A stretch of 64,000 nt of DNA. Source: Marvania coccoides (taxonomy: Eukaryota > Chlorophyta > Trebouxiophyceae > Chlorellales > Chlorellaceae). This document shows, in pieces, positions 31,279 through 41,256 of this stretch. The position numbers and the translations under genes were made by a program. A model generated the notes under the pieces. It did not search any database, had not been told where the DNA came from, and saw only the letters and a program-made list of their open reading frames with translations. Every line of letters starts with the position of its first letter. Position 1 is the stretch's first letter. Location of the stretch: NCBI GenBank assembly GCA_963854735.1, contig OY978103.1, positions 1,302,001 to 1,366,000 on the forward strand, written 5' to 3'.

Positions 31279-32811
31279 CTACTTTTTAATTTTGGGGGCC
31301 ACGGCTGCGGACATCTGGCGCAGCTGCTTCTCGAGCTGGTTGACTAGCCGCTGCCCCTCCAGCACCTCCTTCTCAGCATCAAACTCCTCGGCCTGGGCCT
31401 CGGCCAGGTCGGCAGCGGCCTCCTGGGCGGCAGCCACAGCGCGGTCGATGATGCTGCGAGCCTGACTAGCGGCACGCACCAGCACGGCGGCCTCCTTCTC
31501 CGCTGCCTTCAATGCGGTGGCAGCGTCGCGAGCCTCAACCGCAGCTTCAGATGCCTCGGCAGCCAACTTCTGGTACTGCTCGCGAGCGGCAGCCTGGCGC
31601 TCCGCCCGCTGAGCGCGCTCTTGCTCAGCCGCCTCCTTGGCCTGGCGCCGCTCCTCCTCCAGCTGGGCACGCGCGGCAGCGGCAGCCTCGGCAGCCACGC
31701 GCCGCTGCTCCTCCGCAGCCTCCCTGGCTGCGCGGCGCTCCTCCTCCAGCTGGGCGCGCGCCGCCTTGGCTGCCTCCGCGGCCTCGCGGCGCTGCTCCTC
31801 GGCGGCTGCCTTGGCCGCAGCGCGCTCAGCAGCAAGTTCCTCACGGCTCTTTTGGGGGGCAGCGGCGGCCGTAGAGCGCTTATCCGTCTGCTGCTGCAGC
31901 TTGCCGCCGCGTGACGACACCGCCCTCTCCGCCATGGTGGCGCGTCCTTCCCTGGCCGCAAAGATCTGGGTGCCAGGGAATGAGAAAGCGGGCTTGCGGG
32001 CAGGCTCGTCATCCTCTTCCTCAACGACCACGGGCGCAGCACGCCTGGGCACAGGCCGGCTCCTCTGCTTCACGGGGGGCGGCGCCACCTCTTCTTCTTC
32101 TTCTTCCTCCTCTTCGGTAATGCGCTGGAACACATAGAACGACCCCTCGCTGTCTTCGTCCTGGGGAATGGCCCTGGCCACGCGGATGCGCTCGTCCAGG
32201 TAGAGCGTCTCGATCAGGCGGGTGGGGGGTCCCCCCGCCCCGCGCTTCTTGTTGTCCAGCGCCGGGAAAACAAGCTGGAAGGTGGTCTCGTTCACGGGCT
32301 CAAGCTCGCCCTCCTGGCGGGCTGACCCGGGGATGAAGCCCAGCGTCTTGTATGACACCTCGTTCACGCACACGTTGGGCTCTGCGATGACCTGGGTGGC
32401 GCGCTGCCCAGGGAAGACGGTGCGGCCAAGGGGGGAGCGGAAGGGGCCGCCCGCGGTCTGCGGCTTGGAGGCGTACACCACCTCCCACTCGCCAAAGATG
32501 AGCTCAGAGCGCAGCGGGGAGCGCATGCAGTACTGGGACAGCTCCTCCACCACCTCCTCCACTTCTTCTCGGCGGGACGCAGACGCCTTGAGCCCAGCCT
32601 CTGTGCTGAGGGTGAGGTCCAGCAGCTGGTCGACCAGCTCGGAGGAGCGGCCGCGCCGGGTGCCGGGTTTGGCGCCGGCAGGGGTGAGGAAGTCGAAGAT
32701 GCCTGCATGGGTGACGGTGCCCTTGCGACGGATCGATGCCTGGGGGCGAGAGCACCGCAGGGCGGAGGTGCGGCCATTGGTGGCGGCCATCGCTGCGCTT
32801 CCAGGGAGCAT
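31279..32811 (-). CDS. Plastid PAP/fibrillin-domain protein with a long coiled-coil tail
   Basis: Fibrillins bind lipids at plastoglobules and thylakoids. Single exon, 510 aa. An Arg/Ser/Ala-rich head (about residues 1-40) looks like a chloroplast transit peptide. The fibrillin domain spans about 55-215: LVDQLLDLT, ELIFGEWEVVYASKPQTAGGPFRS, then FQLVFPALDN and LIETLYLDERIRVAR, the lipocalin-like core. Next comes an acidic Glu run, a Pro/Arg linker, and from about 310 to the end an Ala/Glu/Arg/Gln-rich region (repeated EEQRREAAEAA and AQLEEERR units) that should form one long coiled coil. This tail is not part of typical fibrillins. No intron interrupts the junction, so the fusion reads directly from the sequence. 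Ends PKIKK. Confidence 0.78.
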   Translation of the reverse strand: MLPGSAAMAATNGRTSALRCSRPQASIRRKGTVTHAGIFDFLTPAGAKPGTRRGRSSELVDQLLDLTLSTEAGLKASASRREEVEEVVEELSQYCMRSPLRSELIFGEWEVVYASKPQTAGGPFRSPLGRTVFPGQRATQVIAEPNVCVNEVSYKTLGFIPGSARQEGELEPVNETTFQLVFPALDNKKRGAGGPPTRLIETLYLDERIRVARAIPQDEDSEGSFYVFQRITEEEEEEEEEVAPPPVKQRSRPVPRRAAPVVVEEEDDEPARKPAFSFPGTQIFAAREGRATMAERAVSSRGGKLQQQTDKRSTAAAAPQKSREELAAERAAAKAAAEEQRREAAEAAKAARAQLEEERRAAREAAEEQRRVAAEAAAAARAQLEEERRQAKEAAEQERAQRAERQAAAREQYQKLAAEASEAAVEARDAATALKAAEKEAAVLVRAASQARSIIDRAVAAAQEAAADLAEAQAEEFDAEKEVLEGQRLVNQLEKQLRQMSAAVAPKIKK

Positions 32812-34291
32812 GGCTGGGTTTGAGAGCGTCCTCTGGGGTTTCCGAAATGTATGTTGGTGGTGATCGATTTCGAGATGGATAAGACGTGGAGACGATGCTG
32901 CTGGCTGCTCGCTCAGCCTTTTAGTCGAATCAATGCGGCGCCGATTAATTATTAAAATGTCAAGAAACCGAGGACTTCGTCCTTATCGACTGGATTCTTT
33001 TCCTATCCGATTTTTTGCGAGCTCTCAAGAGCTTTACCAGCACTCCTCGCAATTCAACAATTCAGTTATCATGAAACCCAGTACGGATGTGCTGGCGCAC
33101 GTGTAAATCTGCGTGGGCGTGAATTATTTTGAATTGGCAGAGAGACACGCATGTTTTTATAGAGATTTCTGGTTGCAATTAGCATGACGTAGTGGGTGGG
33201 CCATTGATTGATGCGCATGAAGGCCGCACATCAACTTCGATAGGAATGCTGCATGCCGACTTGTTCGGCGGCGTGAGCTAGAACCAACAATGCCAGGGCT
33301 CCTCTCATTGCACGGGCTGCCCTCTGTTGCTCAATCGGCAGAAGCTTGATCAAATAGTTGACGTGCATTGCGTTGGCACCTCGGCAATGAACTCACACAT
33401 TCTGAATTCCGACAGCTCAGAACGGCACATGGTTTTTTCTGGGACAGCTGAACGCATGGCGCTGGAAACAATCGTGTTGATACCGGTATATATCCTCCTT
33501 TACTATCACATTTTAAAAAGCATGTTTGGTATTGTAAGGAAGCCATCCCCTACTTGGGGGGGGGGGGGGGGGGGGGGGCGATATGATACCCCCTTCACCC
33601 CCCCCCCACCTCCCGCTTGCTGGACTATTCATTAATGCATGCAGTTAGACAATGCAATGGGCGAATACGCACTGGGCTTGCAATTCTGCAATTCTTGAAT
33701 AAATACTAATCCCAGCCCTTGCTCCGAGAGTTGTCAGCTGCGCGGCAATGCCAATCTTCCAGTCTCATCCTGGATGAATAATAGCCAGCGACATTTACAT
33801 GCTCTTGATATGTAAGGACACATAAAATAACCTCTGTCCCCATGATATGTCAGCGCAGCAGCCCCACCCATTCAGATCCAAGATAAATCAAGTGACTGGT
33901 CATCAAGTGACTGGACGATGGGAAACCTTCGAGTAGAAACGTGCAACTACTATAGGGCGTCCTCCCCCTGGTGTCTCTTTAATTTTTATTTTTGTTGAAA
34001 ATTAAGATTGAGACTTAATATCCTCGGTGCTTGCCGGGCATATGAAAAAAATAATAAATCTTTCTAATGTTCAGTTGCAGGACCGTTTTGTAACTCCCCG
34101 CCCCCTCTTGCTGCTCACTTTTTGAAAACAAATATAAAATATAGTGGGTATCGGCGACGCACTCGAACCGTGCAAATACCTGTAGTTTTGAGCAGGAAAA
34201 AAATAAAATCTTCGCATCCCATCGACGCCGACTATCTCTGCGTCCCGAGCCTTGGGTACAGACGGTGCCAAAGCCTTCTGTGCACATAAGA
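32812..34291. other. Long intergenic region with G and C homopolymers
   Basis: Promoter of the fibrillin gene on the left. A 23-nt G run (33556-33578) is followed closely by a C-rich run (about 33598-33607), so the two could pair or form a G-quadruplex. Reading frames here (for example 33327-33635) cross the homopolymer and look spurious. No gene supported. Confidence 0.5.
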
Positions 34292-35719
34292 ATGCAGGCA
34301 ATCGGCGCGAACAACCTCGAGGTAAAGTGGCAGATTCAAATTCGCTTGCCAACAACTAAGACCCCTCTCCTCGCGATCGGTTTGGGTCGATATATGGCGT
34401 CGATTGTGAACAATTTCCAGCTGTTTGACGCGCAGTTTAACACTTCGAAGAGCAGGCGACCTGCTGCACTCGACATTGCCGACCCACCCAACAAGAATAT
34501 GTGTCTGGCTGGGCACACAAGAAAATTTCCCGTGCAAGGCGCAGCAGCCCCCTGTGACGCCAACGCAGCCTTCAAGGCGGCACGTGAAACAGCGAGGAAG
34601 CTTGAGAAGCGCAAGGAAATTTACCAGAGGAGCGAATTGCTGTGCAGAGCCGAAGCTCGGTACCTTCTCGTTCAGACTTTGCAACCGCTCCAGACCGTAT
34701 GGGACATGGAGGTAGACCTTTTGGGGGACATTGTAAGGCTGCCTACCCACTACTCTGAGCTCCCTGCCGTCTCCACCGCCGCTGCCGCCTGCACTTCCCG
34801 TCCGCCAACAGCTGGCTCTCCCCCCGCCCACCTCCGTTCCAAACGCCTGTGTGACGAAGAAGACGAAGAACCTGGCGAGTGCGCTGACAGCAATCGCCTG
34901 GATCGTACAGCAGAAGAATCGGGTGTGCAGCAAACCGCCCAGCTGGCAGCCCAGGTGCGCTCAGCAGGCTGTGCCACAGACCTCGCCGAGGAGTCCCCAG
35001 CCGCAGCAGAGAGAGACTCGATGTTTGATGTCCCCGCAGAGGTCCAGAAGCTCGGGCTGCATGCTGTGGAGCAGTACCTGGAGATGTGCTATAGGACCAA
35101 TTTTTTGTTTGGGGAGGACGACGGTGGCGAGGAAGAACAGGAGACGCCCAGTTTGGGCGGCTGGGTCCCGGAAGAAGAGACCAACGGCTTTTTCGAGCGG
35201 TGCGGCGACGACGACGACGCTACGATTTGCGTGATCGAGATTACCGCCGACTCACTGCGTGAAAAAGCTGGGCAGTACTCGCCCTTTTGCGGCAAGCGCA
35301 AGATGCAAGACGAGGCACCTTCTCGCCCACATATGTGGAACTGGGTTGGGTGCAAGCGTGCAAAGCCTGCCGGCCTTGAGGCGAACATCGACGCCAAGCT
35401 TCTGCCGCCACCTCTGTTTGCAGCGCCCGACAAACAGGCAGCGCACTGGTACCTCGAGGCTACGCGGTTCAATGCGGAGGCAGAGGCGTCTCGGGCGGTG
35501 AACGAGGCAGAAATTGAGCGTCTCTGTGCTCGGCGTGTCGACATCGGAAGGCAGCACGCAGAGCTGACTGCCAAGCTGGTCCAGCTACAAGAGCTGAAGG
35601 CGATGTGCAGAAAGCTGCTGGCCAATGAGAAGGTCGAAGGTAGTTACAAAGAAGACGCGTGCGAGAGCAGGGGTGAGGCAATTTGGCCCGCTGACATCTT
35701 AACATGCAGGCTTATGTAG
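34292..35719 (+). CDS. Hypothetical protein, acidic with C-terminal coiled coil
   Basis: Not recognised. An uninterrupted frame from ATG 34292 to TAG 35719 gives 475 aa; a shorter version could start at 34394. Visible features: a Lys/Arg/Glu helix near KAARETARKLEKRKEIYQRS, a Ser/Thr/Pro/Ala-rich stretch, an acidic Asp/Glu region (CDEEDEEPGE), a block that looks folded (DVPAEVQKLGLHAVEQYLEM), another acidic run with DDDD, a short basic patch (GCKRAKPAGLE) and a final coiled-coil helix (EAEIERLCARRVDIGRQHAEL, about 415-455). The alternating charged regions suggest a nuclear or scaffold protein, but that is a guess. Length without stops and exon-like composition support a real gene; absence of a known domain keeps confidence moderate. 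Confidence 0.5.
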   Translation: MQAIGANNLEVKWQIQIRLPTTKTPLLAIGLGRYMASIVNNFQLFDAQFNTSKSRRPAALDIADPPNKNMCLAGHTRKFPVQGAAAPCDANAAFKAARETARKLEKRKEIYQRSELLCRAEARYLLVQTLQPLQTVWDMEVDLLGDIVRLPTHYSELPAVSTAAAACTSRPPTAGSPPAHLRSKRLCDEEDEEPGECADSNRLDRTAEESGVQQTAQLAAQVRSAGCATDLAEESPAAAERDSMFDVPAEVQKLGLHAVEQYLEMCYRTNFLFGEDDGGEEEQETPSLGGWVPEEETNGFFERCGDDDDATICVIEITADSLREKAGQYSPFCGKRKMQDEAPSRPHMWNWVGCKRAKPAGLEANIDAKLLPPPLFAAPDKQAAHWYLEATRFNAEAEASRAVNEAEIERLCARRVDIGRQHAELTAKLVQLQELKAMCRKLLANEKVEGSYKEDACESRGEAIWPADILTCRLM

Positions 35720-36724
35720 AAGAACACAGAGAATTTTGAATATGCGGCTTGAAACAGAAATAATATAATTCTACAAGCAGCATTCTATATATTTACATCG
35801 CAGCAATCACAGCTTTGCAGAGTCTTATTTCAATGATTTGTCCCGCCCCTTTTCAACTCACAAACCACCGCAGCAGAGCAGCGCTCCCTAACGCATCTAA
35901 TTTAATGCATCACTTTTGTATTATACGTGTATCAAGGGTATACGCGCATGGTTTAGAAAGCATAAGCACTTTGTATTTTTTATTTATTATTTCTGCGTGC
36001 ACTTCGGTGCCAGTCTGCTTCGAGGCCTTAGTTGCCCTTTTGTGCGGACTTTAAACCCTGTAATGTATGTATGTATCTGTGTATGTATCTATGTATGTAT
36101 GCATTTATGTATGCATGTTTTTTTTTTATGAACAAATGAATCACCCCGCCGCCGCACTTTTCCCATATAATCACCTTGATGTTCCGTGGAACTCACGGCC
36201 CTATCTTCTAGCTGGACATCGAATACAGTTGCAGATGGGGTAGGGCTGCAGGCCATCTTTCAGCAAAGGAGGAAGGGTGAGAAAGAAAGAACTTCACTGG
36301 GGGGCTGATGGGAGCGGCCACGGCCCTTTGCTCTTTTGCAACCGTGCAGCCTACACTGCCTTATCAACAGCGACCTTGCTCTTCCTTTTTTCCAAGCATA
36401 CAAAATTTGAAAAAAAAAGTGTGCGTGTGACACAGCCATTTTTATATGGCGTGGGCTTCCACTCAATTGATACACTCCACCGAGCTATATCATTCATTGG
36501 GCCCTAAGGCTCGGCTTGATGATTTTGATTTGCACATGCTCTCGACTGCAACAGCTTGCGCGCCATTATTGCTATTTTTTTAATTTCTTTTTCAAATTCA
36601 AAAATCAATTTCCGGTTATAGGAGTGCAATCCTCTTGTTCGCCTCAAATATTTCCTCTCTAAATACCAGAGAACCCCAGTAACGCGTGCAAACTGGTGTG
36701 CGCTGTACGGGGAGACTCTGTTCG
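35720..36724. other. Intergenic region upstream of MCM4, with a microsatellite
   Basis: About 1 kb. Holds an ATGT/GTAT microsatellite (36063-36117) and AT-rich sequence. No gene. Confidence 0.5.
36063..36117. repeat. Tetranucleotide (ATGT)n microsatellite, imperfect
   Basis: About 55 bp of TGTA/TGTATC units with ATGC variants, directly readable. Confidence 0.8.
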
Positions 36725-39607
36725 ATGTCTGACAATGGCGCCCAGCCCTCGGGGAGCTTAGGTGCGGTATTGATCGAGCTTGATTGCGGCCACAAACTGC
36801 TTACTTACATTGCATTGGAAGGCCGGCCGGTCGGAGATTGTGTGGTCGGCTTCCTGCGAATGAAATTCGCTTCTTTGATTTTAAATTATTTTCGTCCGAC
36901 GCTGCAGGCCCCGGGGTGTCTCCCGCCCCTCCTAGCGCAGCTGGTACCGCCAGCCGCTCTGCAGCTGCGCAGCCAACCCCCGGCGGCAGCGTAATGGGCA
37001 CCCCCCACACGGCCGTTGCAGGTGGCGAGGGCTCGCAGATGGTGCCCAACACCGGCCGCCGCGGCTCCGCTGGACTCACCCCTCGCGTGGATCTCGGTTT
37101 CTACGGCGGCTACATCGGTTTCCAGCATCTCCACAACTCTGGAGGCCGCCGCAGCAGCCTGGCGCCCTCGGTGAGCTTTTTGGCATGGTCTCTCTCTTTG
37201 GTGCTCTGTACTACGTGCTCAACCAGCAGCCCTGTGTTCTCCAACGCCTCATGCATTTTGTTTTTGTTTTCACCTCTAAACTTTCAACTAAATAATAAAC
37301 AAGTCCCCCCGTGCGCAGGAGTCTGGCCTTGCCAGCGACGACCTCGAGGCCGACCCCAACGCCACCTACATCTGGGGGACCAACCTCACAGTGGCACGCG
37401 TCATGAGCCGCTTCAACGCCTTCATCCGCGGCTTCACCGACGTTGCCGGCGACGAGCCCAAGTACATGCGCCTGCTGGCGGAGACGCGCGCACGGGGGGA
37501 GGTGTCATTCAATGTTGACGGCGGCCACCTCCACTCCTTCGACCCCACCCTCTACCAGTGGACCGTGTCCTTCCCCGTGGAGACCGTCCCCATCTACGAC
37601 TACCAGCTGGCCATCATCACCTGCGAGCTGGAGGGCGCCGCAGACCCCGACGCCCTGGACCGCCCCCTCCAGACCCGCATCTACAACCTGCAGGAGAACC
37701 GCGTCATCCGCGACCTGGACCCCTCCGACGTGGGCACCCTGGTGGCCATCTCCGGCATGGTCACCCGCACCTCACCCATCATCCCCGACCAGTCGCTGGC
37801 GTCCTTCAGGTGCACGCGCTGCCAGCACGAGGTCATCACCCGCAACGACCGCGGCAACATCGACGAGCCATCGCGCTGCCCCAACGCCTCGTGCGGCGCG
37901 CGCTTCTGCATGCAGCTCATCTACAACTGTTCCGCCTTTGTGGACAAGCAGCTGGTCAAGCTGCAGGAGGCGCCCGACGACATCCCCGAGGGCGAGACCC
38001 CCCACACGGTGTCTCTGTTTGCTCGCCAGGACCTGGTGGACTGCGTGAAGCCTGGCGACCGCGTCACCGTGGTGGGCATCTACAGGGCGCAGCCGGTGCG
38101 GGTCAACCCCCGCACCGCCGAGGTCAAGTCCATTTTCAAGACCTTCCTGGACGTGATGCACGTGGAGAAGGAAGGCGCCACCGACTCGCTGTTCTCGCTG
38201 CTGTCGGGGGAGTCGCAGTCGACGCCCGCCGCCGCGGACGCAGACCACGTGGCGCCCACCGCCCAGAGCCAGGACCCCGCGGGCCTGCTGAACGCCTCAA
38301 ACATGACCGCCGAGCAGGTGGAGGCCAAGCGCACCGCGCTGCGTGAGCTGGCTGCTGCCCCCGACATCTACGAGCGCCTGGCGGCGTCGCTGGCGCCCTC
38401 CATCTGGCAGCTGGAGGACGTGAAGAAGGGGCTGCTGTGCCAGCTATTTGGAGGCGTGTCCAAGCAACTGCCTGGCGGCAAGACCCGTGGCGAGATCAAC
38501 GTGCTGCTGGTGGGAGACCCAGGCGTGTCAAAGTCGCAGATCCTGGGGTACGTGCACAAGCTGGCGCCCCGCGGGATCTACACCTCGGGCAAAGGATCCT
38601 CTGCGGTGGGTCTCACCGCGTACGTCACCCGCGACCCCGAGACCAAGGAGATGGTGCTGGAGAGCGGCGCCCTGGTGCTGTCAGACCGAGGGGTGTGCTG
38701 CATCGACGAGTTTGACAAGATGAGCGACGCCGCGCGGTCCACGCTGCACGAGGTGATGGAGCAGCAGACCATCAGCGTGGCTAAGGCGGGTATCATTGCC
38801 ACGCTCAACGCGCGCACGTCGGTGCTGGCAGCAGCCAACCCCGTGGGGTCGCGCTACAACCCCGCCATCTCCATCGTGGACAACATCCAGCTGCCGCCCT
38901 CCCTGATGTCTCGTTTCGACCTCATCTACCTGCTGCTGGACAAGGCCGACGAGTCCAACGACCGCCGCCTTGCCCGCCACCTCATCTCGCTGTACGGAGA
39001 CCCCAGCCTGCAGAGCAACGTCGCAGCTGCGCCCATCCCCGCCGACATGCTGCGCGAGTTCGTGGCCTACTCCCGCGCGGTGTGCCAGCCCAAGCTGACC
39101 CCCGAGTCTGCGCAGAAGCTGGCCAACTCGTACGCAGACATGCGCGCGCTGGGCATGAGCCGCAAGACCGTGTCCGCCACCCCCCGCCAGCTGGAGTCGC
39201 TGATTCGGCTGAGCGAGTCGCTGGCGCGCATGCGGCTGAGCGAGTGGGTGGAGGAGTGGGACGTGGAGGAGGCGGTGAGGCTGATGCGCGTGGCCCTGCA
39301 GCAGTCCTCGGTGGACCCCCGCACCGGGCAGATCGACATGGACGTCATCCAGACCGGGGTGTCGGCGGCAGACAGGACCGCCAGGGCGCAGCTGGCCTCC
39401 AGGCTGAGGGAGGTGCTGGAGGAGAGGGCCGCAGGGGGCAGCGGCGGCGGGGCAGGTGGCACCCGCATTGCTGACCTGGTGGACGAGCTGGCTGCCAAAA
39501 TGAACGTGGCTGTGACTGAGCGGGATGTGCAGACGGCCATTGGCGAGCTGCAGGGGGAAGTGCGGGTGACAGCAGGGCGCGTCACCCTGCTGCGAGGGGT
39601 GGCTTGA
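36725..39607 (+). CDS. MCM4: DNA replication licensing factor MCM4
   Basis: Subunit of the MCM2-7 replicative helicase. Three exons (36725-36761, 36908-37170, 37319-39607; phases 1 and 0) give about 862 aa, practically the length of human MCM4. The first ~100 residues are Ser/Pro/Gly-rich, the CDK/DDK-regulated tail in this family. TYIWGTNLTVARVMSRF marks MCM4 specifically. Zn finger C265, C268, C287, C292. Walker A GDPGVSKSQ (about 499-507), Walker B CIDEFDKM (561-568), sensor region NPVGSRYNP and Arg finger SRFD (about R632). A C-terminal winged-helix region closes the protein. A 16-nt C run (39688-39703) follows 81 bp after the stop. Confidence 0.95.
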
Positions 39608-39816
39608 ACAAAAAGTGCCATTCTTACTGTATTATACCATTCTTCTGATATAATTATTGACTGTTTTTGTGTGAACCAAACTTTGATCCCCCCCCCCCCC
39701 CCCTATTACGCTGTGACCTATTTGAAGTAGTAGATCACGACGCTGTGTGCCAGCCTGACAATCATATTAGATTACAAGTAAAACAATATCAATGCTCGCA
39801 GCGCAGGCTGCTTGCT

Positions 39817-40726
39817 TCAAAACTTGAGCTTCCCGGGCAGCAGGCGTTGCCTATCCCTCTGCATCTGCACCGCCTGCGCGTCATACCTCCGCTGCAGCGA
39901 TGAAATCAGCTCGGTGCACTGCAAGTGGCCCTCTCGAGAACCCAGGGGACCGTCAGCCAAGTACCTGGGGAGAGAAAGGAGAGAACTTTTAGTTTTCGTA
40001 AACACAGCGTGCTATTTTAGAAATTAGAAATGAAATGTACACTTTCACATTCAATTCAGTAGAGATATAGCTCACATGTAGGTGGCAAGGATGTTTATTC
40101 GCTTCACCGGCATGACAAAGATGCCCTCCTTCTTCGTCTCCACCTTTTCGAACTTTGCCAGTACCTCCAGCCCCATGGTAACGTGCCCAAACACGGCGTA
40201 CTGGCCATCAAGGTGCGGAGCAGGGCCCAGCATGATGGAGAACGATGACCCACCAGAGTTGGGGTCCTGCCCTCTGGCCATCGACAGCAGCCCCCTGTGG
40301 GTGTGCTGCACATCGCTCCGCACCTCCAGCGGCACCATCTCCTGGGCTGCGACCCGCTGGGGGCCGTTCATGGGGGCTGTGCGCCCACCAACCACCGCCG
40401 CCACTTGGGCGACAAAGCCCTTGTCCACCCTGCAACAGCACCATGCGCGTTTAAACCCCCCGATACGAAACCAACACAAAGCCGGTGTGGTGTGCTTACC
40501 TGAAAAAATGATTGGTAGTGTACAGCCCCAGTTCTCCTAGTCTAATGATGTGCTTTACTGTGACCGGGGCGACGTCTGGATAGAAAGCCATGTGAATTTC
40601 TCCGTGGTCGGTCTGAAAGCACATTCGCTCCCTGCTGGTGCGCATCTCTGCTGGGCCGGCCGAGCTGCAGCTGGCCAGAAGGGCGGCCACGACAAGGTGG
40701 TAGACAAAGCAGCGTGAGAGCACCAT
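39817..40726 (-). CDS. CYP23: Secretory-pathway cyclophilin, CYP23-like
   Basis: Peptidyl-prolyl isomerase fold, divergent subfamily. Three exons (40726-40500, 40429-40076, 39964-39817; both introns phase 2) give about 242 aa. A signal peptide (FVYHLVVAALLASCSS) is followed by TDHGEIHMAFYPDVAPVTV, HFFRVDKGFVAQVAAV, RGLLSMARGQDPNSGGSSF, HLDGQYAVFGHV and GIFVMPVKRI. The 'RVD-x-GFVAQVA' and 'EGIFVMP' strings are those of plant CYP23. The C-terminus is a short Arg/Gln helix (LISSLQRRYDAQAVQMQRD). The classic isomerase Arg/Phe pair is altered, so catalytic activity is uncertain. A TTG/ATG-rich upstream extension exists, but the start at 40726 gives the signal peptide directly. Confidence 0.8.
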
Positions 40727-41256
40727 CGAAGCGCCCTTGGTGTGTGTCCCAGTGGGGCTGCAATGGCTGGGGGGGGGGGGTTGGTGGGTAGGTAGGGTTG
40801 CAAAGCTCCCGGGCGGCAGGCAATCGCCGGCAATGAATTGTTGGATGGATGTTATCTCCAGCAAGGAGGCGCAAGCTGCATCTCAACAGGCTTTTGCGGC
40901 CTCCAAAATAAAATTAAAAATACTTTGGAAAAAAGATTTATTGGCAAAAGAAGAAATTGCAGTCTTCAGGATCCCAATTGCTGGAGTGGAAATTGCAGCT
41001 GGCCTATTTTAATGCAGAATAAAGTACGAAGCGCTTCTCTGCCTTTGCGTGACGGGCAAATCCAGGCAAACCAAAATTGGGCGCGCGGCCCCAAAAAACA
41101 AAACAAAAACAAGCACCCATCTCGGTTTCAGGCGTTCAAAAACATTAAAGAATCGATCATTAATCGATAGAAGCATGGACCCGCGCAGGCAGCGCGAGAT
41201 GGCGAGCATTTTTTGAATCGAGATGGAGATGTTGATTTGAAAAGCTTGGTGCGGGC
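40727..41256. promoter_or_regulatory. Divergent spacer, CYP23 / TAF1A-like
   Basis: 530 bp with an 11-nt G run (40769-40779) near the CYP23 start. No other element recognised. Confidence 0.35.

Noticed and set aside
33327..33635. 102-codon reading frame through the G23 tract as a gene
   Set aside because: It crosses the homopolymer (poly-Gly), has no family features and no splice support.
36686..36994. Separate small gene at the MCM4 5' end
   Set aside because: Its frame is explained by MCM4 exons 1-2 and the intron between them.
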